DNA of 64,000 bases from Leucobacter celer subsp. astrifaciens (GTDB lineage: Bacteria; Actinomycetota; Actinomycetes; Actinomycetales; Microbacteriaceae), in NCBI RefSeq assembly GCF_001273835.1, contig NZ_JHEI01000134.1:434001-498000 (forward strand), written 5' to 3'. The position numbers and the translations under genes are program-made. Positions 58,746 through 64,000 of this stretch are shown one piece after another; the first letter of the stretch is position 1, and every line of letters begins with the position of its first letter. Under the pieces are notes generated by a model. The model saw only the letters and a list, made by a program, of their open reading frames with translations. It was not told the origin of the DNA and did no database searches.

Positions 58746-59809
58746 GCCGTTGGCCCGAATTGGCAGCCCACCTCGCCCGGGTGAACGAGGTCGCAGCGGG
58801 AACCCGCGTCGGCATCTTCGCGACGAGTCCCGCGGTGCTCGACGCCGTGGCGGCGTTCGTCGAAGAGGTCTACCGGCTCGGCGGGGTTCCGCAGGTCATG
58901 CTCACCGAGGAGCGCTACGACCGCTCCGCGCTCGCCCACGCGGACGAGGCGGTGCTGCGTGAGCCCGCCCCGCTCGAGCTGGCCTCGATGGAGTGGGCCG
59001 ACGTGCACGTGTCCTTCCGCGGCATGGAGCCGCCGGCCGACCAGATCGACGGTGCACGGCTCAGCCTGCAGCGCGAGGGCAAGGGCATCCTCTCGACCGC
59101 CCGGTGGCAGGGCACCAGGTGGACGCTGGTGCGCATTCCGACTCCCGAGTGGGCCGAGTTGATCGGCGTCGCCCCCGAGCAGCTGGAGCGGGAGTTCTTC
59201 GCCGGCACGCTCGCCGACTGGGACGCCCATCGCGCCCGCCTCGACCGCTTGTGCGACTCGCTGAACTCGGCTCGGGAGGTGCGCATCCTCGACGTGGACA
59301 CCGATCTCACGCTCGACTGCTCGGGCCGCATCTGGGTGCCCTTCGCGGGCGAGGCGAACCTGCCCGACGGCGAGGTCGCGACCGCTCCCCGGGAGGACGG
59401 AGTGGAGGGGCACATCACGTTCCCGGGCAGCTTCTGGTTCGGCGGGGCCCGCATCACCGACCTCAGGCTCGAGTTCGAAGCGGGTGAGGTCGTGCACGCG
59501 GCGGCGGCCGAGGGCGCCGAGTTCGTGGATCGAGTGCTCGCCGCTCCCGGTGCTCGCCGGGTCGGCGAGCTGGGCATCGGCACCAACCCCGATGTGCGCA
59601 CCATGACCGGCGACCTGCTGCTCGACGAGAAGATCCTCGGTTCGGTGCATATCGCTCTGGGCCGTTCCTATCCGCAGTGCGGGGGCACGAACGAATCGGC
59701 CATCCACTGGGACATCGTGAAGGATCTGCGGCCGTCCGGCCGCTTGGAGATCGACGGCGAACCGCTGATCGATCGAGGAACGTACGCGCCGCTGCTCGCG
59801 GGCGAGTGA
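58742..59809 (+). CDS. M29-family (aminopeptidase T-like) metalloprotein in a sugar operon
   Basis: A 355-residue protein. All putative M29 metal ligands are visible: Glu in FAGEANLPDGEVATAP near 203, Glu in GELGIGTNPD near 276, His and Tyr in VHIALGRSYPQCGG near 301-308, and His and Asp in AIHWDIVKDLR near 321-324. Length is about 50 residues shorter than AmpS/AmpT (near 410). Known M29 enzymes remove N-terminal amino acids. Here it is embedded between two sugar kinases with 4-bp overlap upstream and a 12-bp gap downstream, so peptidase action would be odd unless the imported compound is an amino-acid or amide conjugate of a sugar. The function is open. Confidence 0.82.
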   Translation: MSRWPELAAHLARVNEVAAGTRVGIFATSPAVLDAVAAFVEEVYRLGGVPQVMLTEERYDRSALAHADEAVLREPAPLELASMEWADVHVSFRGMEPPADQIDGARLSLQREGKGILSTARWQGTRWTLVRIPTPEWAELIGVAPEQLEREFFAGTLADWDAHRARLDRLCDSLNSAREVRILDVDTDLTLDCSGRIWVPFAGEANLPDGEVATAPREDGVEGHITFPGSFWFGGARITDLRLEFEAGEVVHAAAAEGAEFVDRVLAAPGARRVGELGIGTNPDVRTMTGDLLLDEKILGSVHIALGRSYPQCGGTNESAIHWDIVKDLRPSGRLEIDGEPLIDRGTYAPLLAGE

Positions 59810-59821
59810 GGAGGACGGGAC

Positions 59822-61525
59822 ATGCGGAAGATCATCAACAGCGCCGAGGGCTTCGTCGACGAGGTGCTCGAGGGCATCCTGCTCGCCCACCCGGATCAGC
59901 TGCGGGCCGCGACCGCCGATCGGCGCGCGGTGGTGCGCGCCGATGCTCCGGCCCCCGGGCGCGTGGGCATCGTCACGGGGGGCGGATCCGGCCACCTGCC
60001 GTTCTTCCTCGGGTATGTGGGCCGGGGCCTGTGCTCGGCCGTCGCCGTCGGCAACGTGTTCTCCTCGCCGAGTCCGGCGCAGATCCATGCGGCGTCGCTC
60101 GCGGTGGACGGCGGTGCCGGCCTGCTGTACCTGTACGGCAACTACGGCGGTGACGTGTACAACTTCGACATCGCGGCGGACCTGTGCCGCGGTCAGGGCA
60201 TCGAGGTGCGCACCGTGCTCGGCGCCGACGACATCCAGTCCGCTCCCGCCGAGCAGATGAGCACTCGTCGCGGTGTCGCCGGCCTGGTGCTCGTCTACAA
60301 GGCGGCCGGCGCGATGGCGGATCGAGGAGCGTCTCTCGACGAGGTGACCCGCGTCGCGCAGAAGGCCTCCGAGGCCACCCGCACCATGGGCGTGGGGCTC
60401 TCGCCGACGATCCTTCCCGCCGCGGGCGAGGCGACCTTCACCCTCGACGAGGGCGAGATGGAGATCGGCGTCGGCATCCACGGCGAGCGCGGCACGCACC
60501 GCGGTGCGCTCGAGAGCGCCGATGAGATCACCGACCGCTTCCTCTCCGAGCTCGCGCAGGAGCTCGAGCTGACCGAGGGCAAGCGCGTCGCCGTGCTCGT
60601 CAACGGCCTGGGCGCCACACCGCTCGAGGAGCTCTACGTCGTGTATCGCCGGGTGCACCGGGAACTCGCCTCGCGGGGCGTCGAAATCGCCTACCACCTC
60701 ATCGGCGAGTACGTGACGAGCCTGGAGATGGCGGGTGCCTCGCTCTCGATCATGCAGCTCGACGATGAACTCGAGGAGCTGTTGCACGACCCGGCGGGCT
60801 CGCCGTTCTTCCAGCAGGGCGCCGCCCCGGTGCCCGCGGCGCTCGCGGGCGAGAGAGCCGTCCTCGTCGATGGCGCCGCCGCTGCCGATGTGACCTCCGC
60901 GGGCAGCCCCAGTGCGCTGCGAGCCGCGATGCTCTCGGCGCTGCCGCGCATGGTGCAGCACGCCGACGAACTGCGCGAACTCGACGCGGCGCTCGGCGAT
61001 GGCGACCTGGGTATCACGGTCTCCGCAGGCAGCACCGCCGCGGCCGTCGCCGTCGGGGAGCTGCCGGATGACGCCGACGCGCGCAGCATTCTGCGAGCCG
61101 CGGGGCTCGCGTTCTCCTCGGCCAACCCCTCGACGTTCGCGGCTCTCGTGGGCAGTGGCCTGATCGGCGCTGCCGACACGCTCGAGCGCGGTGCGCACCT
61201 CGAACCGGGCGCTGTCGAGGGAGTGCTGCAGGAGCTGTACGACCGCATCGCCGAGCGCGGACGGGCCGAACGCGGGGACAAGACGCTGCTCGATGTGCTC
61301 GGACCCGTGATCGAGGCCCTGCACCGCGGCGCATCGGGAGCCGAACTGCGAGACACCGCCGAGCGGGCCGTGACCGAGACCGCGGCGTGGCAGTCCCGGC
61401 GCGGCCGTGCGGCTTGGCAGCAGGAGCGTTCGCGGGGGCAGCGGGACCCCGGATCCGTCGCGGTGCTGCGCTTCATCGAAGAGTTCGTGGCCGAGGGCGA
61501 GCCGCGGAGAGCAGAGCCGCGATGA
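59822..61525 (+). CDS. dihydroxyacetone/erythrulose-type kinase (DhaK-DhaL fusion)
   Basis: A 567-residue ATP-dependent ketose kinase. DhaK (about 1-330) has GGGSGHLPFFLGYVG near 53 and the covalent-substrate His in GVGIHGERGTHRG near 220. DhaL (about 360-550) has the Mg-binding ELDAALGDGDLGITV near 384-398, with its aspartates, and FSSANPSTFAALVGSGLIG. GGSGHLP replaces the common GGSGHEP. ATG 59822 follows GAGGAGG. The fused form matches dihydroxyacetone kinases and the D-erythrulose kinases of mycobacterial tetritol pathways. It is the second kinase of the operon, suggesting a short ketose (C3 or C4) as an intermediate. Confidence 0.88.
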   Translation: MRKIINSAEGFVDEVLEGILLAHPDQLRAATADRRAVVRADAPAPGRVGIVTGGGSGHLPFFLGYVGRGLCSAVAVGNVFSSPSPAQIHAASLAVDGGAGLLYLYGNYGGDVYNFDIAADLCRGQGIEVRTVLGADDIQSAPAEQMSTRRGVAGLVLVYKAAGAMADRGASLDEVTRVAQKASEATRTMGVGLSPTILPAAGEATFTLDEGEMEIGVGIHGERGTHRGALESADEITDRFLSELAQELELTEGKRVAVLVNGLGATPLEELYVVYRRVHRELASRGVEIAYHLIGEYVTSLEMAGASLSIMQLDDELEELLHDPAGSPFFQQGAAPVPAALAGERAVLVDGAAAADVTSAGSPSALRAAMLSALPRMVQHADELRELDAALGDGDLGITVSAGSTAAAVAVGELPDDADARSILRAAGLAFSSANPSTFAALVGSGLIGAADTLERGAHLEPGAVEGVLQELYDRIAERGRAERGDKTLLDVLGPVIEALHRGASGAELRDTAERAVTETAAWQSRRGRAAWQQERSRGQRDPGSVAVLRFIEEFVAEGEPRRAEPR

Positions 61526-62313
61526 GCGGGGGCTCCGCCGCACGCGACGGCGGAGCGCTGACGCAGCGCGAGATCTCCGAGTTGCTGGATGCGGCGCTCG
61601 CCGCGGCTCGGGCGGGCGCGGAGGTGCTCGAGGCTGGGCTCGGCGCCGCGCTGCGGATCAGCGGCAAGGCCGAGGCCGGCAACCTCGTGACGGAGATCGA
61701 TGTCGCCGCGGAGCATGCGGTGCGAGAAGTGCTCGCGGTGATGCGCCCCGGCGATCGGGTGACCGGGGAGGAGCTGCCCGATTCGGATCGGGAAGGCGCG
61801 GCAGTGCGGTGGTCGATCGATCCGCTCGACGGCACCACCAACTACACCCGCCGTATTCCGTACTTCGCGACCTCGCTCGGCGCCCAGGATACGGCGACCG
61901 GTGAGTGGCTCGTCGGTGTGGTGCATGCGCCCGCGCTGCGCCGCGTCTACTCCGCCGCGCGCGATCTCGGCGCCTGGCTGCAGGAGGGCGGCGAACGCCG
62001 CAGGCTCTCCGGCCCCTCCGGCGCCTCGTCCGCCCGCGTACTCGGTGTGGGGCTCGCCTACGATCCCGCGACGCGCGAGTACCAGTACGACCGGCTGCGG
62101 GAGCGTATGGACGGCTACACGACCATGCGTGCGTTCGGCGCGGGCGCGCTCAACATCTGCGCGGTCGCCGACGGGGCGCTCGACGCCTACATCGAAGAGG
62201 ACCTCGAGGAGTACGACTGGGCGGGCGCCGCGGTGATCGCCGAGCAGGCGGGGCTCACCGTGCTGCGGCCCACCGCCGACGATCGGCTGCTCCGGGTGTT
62301 CCTCGCAGCGTGA
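61522..62313 (+). CDS. inositol monophosphatase-family phosphatase
   Basis: A 263-residue Mg-dependent phosphatase. Metal site motif 1 is GEELPDSD near 81, the DPLDGTTNY motif near 100-108 (here SIDPLDGTTNYTRRIPYF), and motif 3 EYDWAGAAVIAEQAGL near 232-247. The start overlaps the DhaKL stop by 4 bp. Members hydrolyse inositol phosphates, sugar bisphosphates or PAP. It is odd in an operon with two kinases: it may remove a phosphate from a bisphosphorylated or dead-end intermediate. It is the last gene of the operon, convergent with the lipoate ligase. Confidence 0.88.
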   Translation: MSGGSAARDGGALTQREISELLDAALAAARAGAEVLEAGLGAALRISGKAEAGNLVTEIDVAAEHAVREVLAVMRPGDRVTGEELPDSDREGAAVRWSIDPLDGTTNYTRRIPYFATSLGAQDTATGEWLVGVVHAPALRRVYSAARDLGAWLQEGGERRRLSGPSGASSARVLGVGLAYDPATREYQYDRLRERMDGYTTMRAFGAGALNICAVADGALDAYIEEDLEEYDWAGAAVIAEQAGLTVLRPTADDRLLRVFLAA

Positions 62314-62352
62314 GCGGGAAAGCCGACGCGGAACGGCCCGGAGACGATCCGG

Positions 62353-63408
62353 CTACGGCACGCGGCGCAGCCAGGCGTCGGTGGTGAACTTCTTCTCGAC
62401 GAGGCGCTCGGCGGCGTCCCACTCGCCCTCGGTGACCTCGCCCTCGGTGCCGCCGTGGCGCCGCTTGAAGACCGCGACCATCTTCTCGATGATCTGCTCC
62501 CGCTCGAGCCCCGTCTGGCTGCGCAGCGGATCCACCCGCTTCTGCGCGCTGGCCGTGCCCTTGTCGGAGAGCTTCTCCCGCCCGATCCGCAGCACCTGCG
62601 TCATCGCCTCGGGATCCATGTCGTAGGCCATCGTGACGTGGTGCAGCACCGCGCCCGAACCGAGGCGCTTCTGCGCAGCGCCCCCGATCTTGCCGTGGGG
62701 GCTCGTGATGTCGTTGAGCGGCTTGTAGTGGGCGTCGATCCCGAGCGCCTGCAGCGCCTCCAGCACCCACTCGTCGAGGTAGGCGTAGGACTCGGCGAAG
62801 CTCATGCCGCGCACCAGCTCGCCGGGCACGTAGAGCGCGTAGGTGATGCACGAGGCGGGTTCCATGTACATCGCACCGCCGCCCGAGATGCGCCGCACGA
62901 GCTGAGCGCCGTACGCGGCGGCCTGCTCCTCGTCGACCTCGTTCTTCACCGACTGGAAGCTGCCGATGATCACGGCCGGTGCGTTCCACTCCCAGATGCG
63001 CAGCGTGGGGCCGCGCAGGCCCTCCCCGACCGCGGCGGTGAGCACCTCGTCGAGGGCGGCGTTGAGCACGGGGGCGATCGGCGGCTCGTGCAGGATCTGC
63101 CAGTCGTAGTCGCGCCAGTGCGCTGCCCCGGTCACGGCGCGCCGGATCGCGACGCCGACGGAGTCCGGGGTGAAGCCGAGCAGGTGCACCTCGCTCGGCA
63201 GCGCCTTGCGGATGGCGTCGCCCACCTCCTCGATGGTGCTGTTGGGGTTCAGCCCCTCCACGGCGGAGTCGATGCAGGCGAGCGCGTCGTCGGGTTCGAG
63301 GAAGAAATCACCCGAGAGTCGGAAGTCGCGTATGAGACCGTCGGCCACGTCGAAGTCGACGACGACCAGTTTGCCGCCCGGAACCTTGTACTCGCCGTGC
63401 ATGCTCAT
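62353..63408 (-). CDS. lipoate-protein ligase with accessory domain at the N-terminus
   Basis: About 351 residues. The catalytic domain (about 105-340) has the lipoyl-AMP loop RRISGGGAMYMEPAS near 190 and the Lys-bearing SPHGKIGGAAQKRLG near 247. Residues about 1-90 (EYKVPGGKLVVVDFDVADGL; LSGDFFLEPDDALACIDSAV) look like the accessory domain that lies at the C-terminus of E. coli LplA, so the order is reversed. It attaches lipoate to E2 and GcvH lysines, and could serve the E2 at 25133. Start 63408 or 63402; no strong ribosome site is visible. The preceding 100 bp hold a fragment like the MMPL repeat (CGATTGGGCGAGTG). Confidence 0.83.
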   Translation of the reverse strand: MSMHGEYKVPGGKLVVVDFDVADGLIRDFRLSGDFFLEPDDALACIDSAVEGLNPNSTIEEVGDAIRKALPSEVHLLGFTPDSVGVAIRRAVTGAAHWRDYDWQILHEPPIAPVLNAALDEVLTAAVGEGLRGPTLRIWEWNAPAVIIGSFQSVKNEVDEEQAAAYGAQLVRRISGGGAMYMEPASCITYALYVPGELVRGMSFAESYAYLDEWVLEALQALGIDAHYKPLNDITSPHGKIGGAAQKRLGSGAVLHHVTMAYDMDPEAMTQVLRIGREKLSDKGTASAQKRVDPLRSQTGLEREQIIEKMVAVFKRRHGGTEGEVTEGEWDAAERLVEKKFTTDAWLRRVP

Positions 63409-63509
63409 GGTTTTAGAGTACGCCTCTCCCCGTCGATTGGGCGAGTGCACTGGCGTTGCGCCGGGTGAGGGCGGCGAGTCGGGGCGTCGCGACAACTCGA
63501 CGAGCGGCG

Positions 63510-64000
63510 TCAGTTCGCCACGCGCTCCAGCATCCAGGTCGAGAGGTCCGCGAAGACGTCCTCCCGGTTGGTCTCGTTGAGGGTCTCGTGGCGCGCGCCG
63601 GGGTACAGCTTCACGGTGACGTCCCGCACCCCGCGCTTGCGGTAGGCGTCGGCCAGCAGGCGCAGGCCGTCGCCGCGGTTCAGCGGGTCCTCGCCGCCCG
63701 AGACGATGAGGATCGGCAGCTCGGGCGGGATCCCGTGCCCCGGCTTGCCGAGGAGGCGCAGCCCGTCGGCGACGCCGAAGAGCTTGATGATGTCGGCCGC
63801 GAAGCACAGCGGATCGGCGATGAACGACTCGCCGACGGAGGCGTCGCGGCTCAGCCACTCGAAGCCGTTCGCACCATCCGCCTTCCACTTCGCGTTGAGC
63901 TCTCCGCTCTCCATGTGCTTGAAGGTGCGGAAGGCCGTGCCGGAGAGCACCAGCGCGTCCCACGCCCGCGGGTGCTCGTTCAGGATCCGCTGCGCCATCA
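63510..64000 (-). CDS. alpha/beta hydrolase (monoacylglycerol lipase-like), C-terminal part
   Basis: The reverse frame is open to the window edge, giving the last 163 residues of a serine hydrolase of the lysophospholipase/monoglyceride lipase type. The acid residue is in ILIVSGGEDPLNRGDGLR and the catalytic His in LYPGARHETLNE near the end. The nucleophile Ser region lies beyond base 64000. An ATG at 63998 is internal and probably not the start. It most likely hydrolyses acylglycerols or other esters. It is co-oriented with the lipoate ligase 100 bp downstream. Confidence 0.82.
   Translation of the reverse strand, partial: MAQRILNEHPRAWDALVLSGTAFRTFKHMESGELNAKWKADGANGFEWLSRDASVGESFIADPLCFAADIIKLFGVADGLRLLGKPGHGIPPELPILIVSGGEDPLNRGDGLRLLADAYRKRGVRDVTVKLYPGARHETLNETNREDVFADLSTWMLERVAN

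Overview
The window is high-GC DNA (roughly 70% by eye) with GTG starts, strong GGAGG-type ribosome sites, lipoprotein substrate-binding proteins and tightly overlapping operons. This suits an actinobacterium, and the mix (MMPL plus YhgE/Pip, Kdu pathway, RbsABC-type importers) suits Microbacteriaceae. No rRNA or tRNA is present, so I do not name a genus. There is no sign of phage, integrase, insertion sequence or CRISPR. The window is dense metabolic accessory DNA of about 53 protein genes.

Region 1 (1-26.5 kb) looks like a catabolic island for a small, probably cyclic or hydroxylated compound. It holds five SDR enzymes, a Gfo/Idh oxidoreductase, two zinc alcohol dehydrogenases, a PRISE-type enone reductase, an acyl-CoA ligase, an acyl-CoA dehydrogenase with its usual APH-like partner, an alpha/beta hydrolase, an M24 peptidase-fold protein, two VOC proteins and a ribose-type importer. 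That importer has a fused ATPase-permease. There are also two fused alpha-beta E1 subunits of 2-oxoacid dehydrogenase complexes, only the second with an E2. Shared short palindromes upstream of several units suggest common control. A GntR regulator lies beside its own probable operators (22814-22889).

Region 2 (26.5-33.7 kb) has an azoreductase, then a TetR regulator divergent from an MMPL exporter and a YhgE/Pip protein. The MMPL protein carries an in-frame REP-like repeat and a C-terminal domain resembling a decayed ABC ATPase. Tandem duplications of gene ends occur here.

Region 3 (33.7-38.4 kb) is a phosphonate-type importer (PhnD, PhnC, fused PhnE) with an HpnZ-like dehydrogenase but no C-P bond-cleaving enzyme.

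Region 4 (38.4-49.2 kb) is a uronate/ketodeoxygluconate regulon: KduI, KduD, KDPG aldolase, KDG kinase, two D-2-hydroxyacid dehydrogenases (one frameshifted), a cupin, a polyamine/iron-type ABC importer with fused permease, and an IclR regulator. Two matching 25-bp sites lie ahead of the two operons.

Region 5 (49.3-62.3 kb) has a quinone oxidoreductase, then BtpA-like and DeoR genes in divergent orientation. These lead into an ABC importer, FGGY kinase, M29-like metallopeptidase, DhaK-DhaL kinase and inositol-monophosphatase-like operon, probably for a polyol or short ketose. This is the best candidate for an undescribed pathway. The window ends with a lipoate ligase of unusual domain order, useful for the lipoylated E2 in region 1, and a partial hydrolase.
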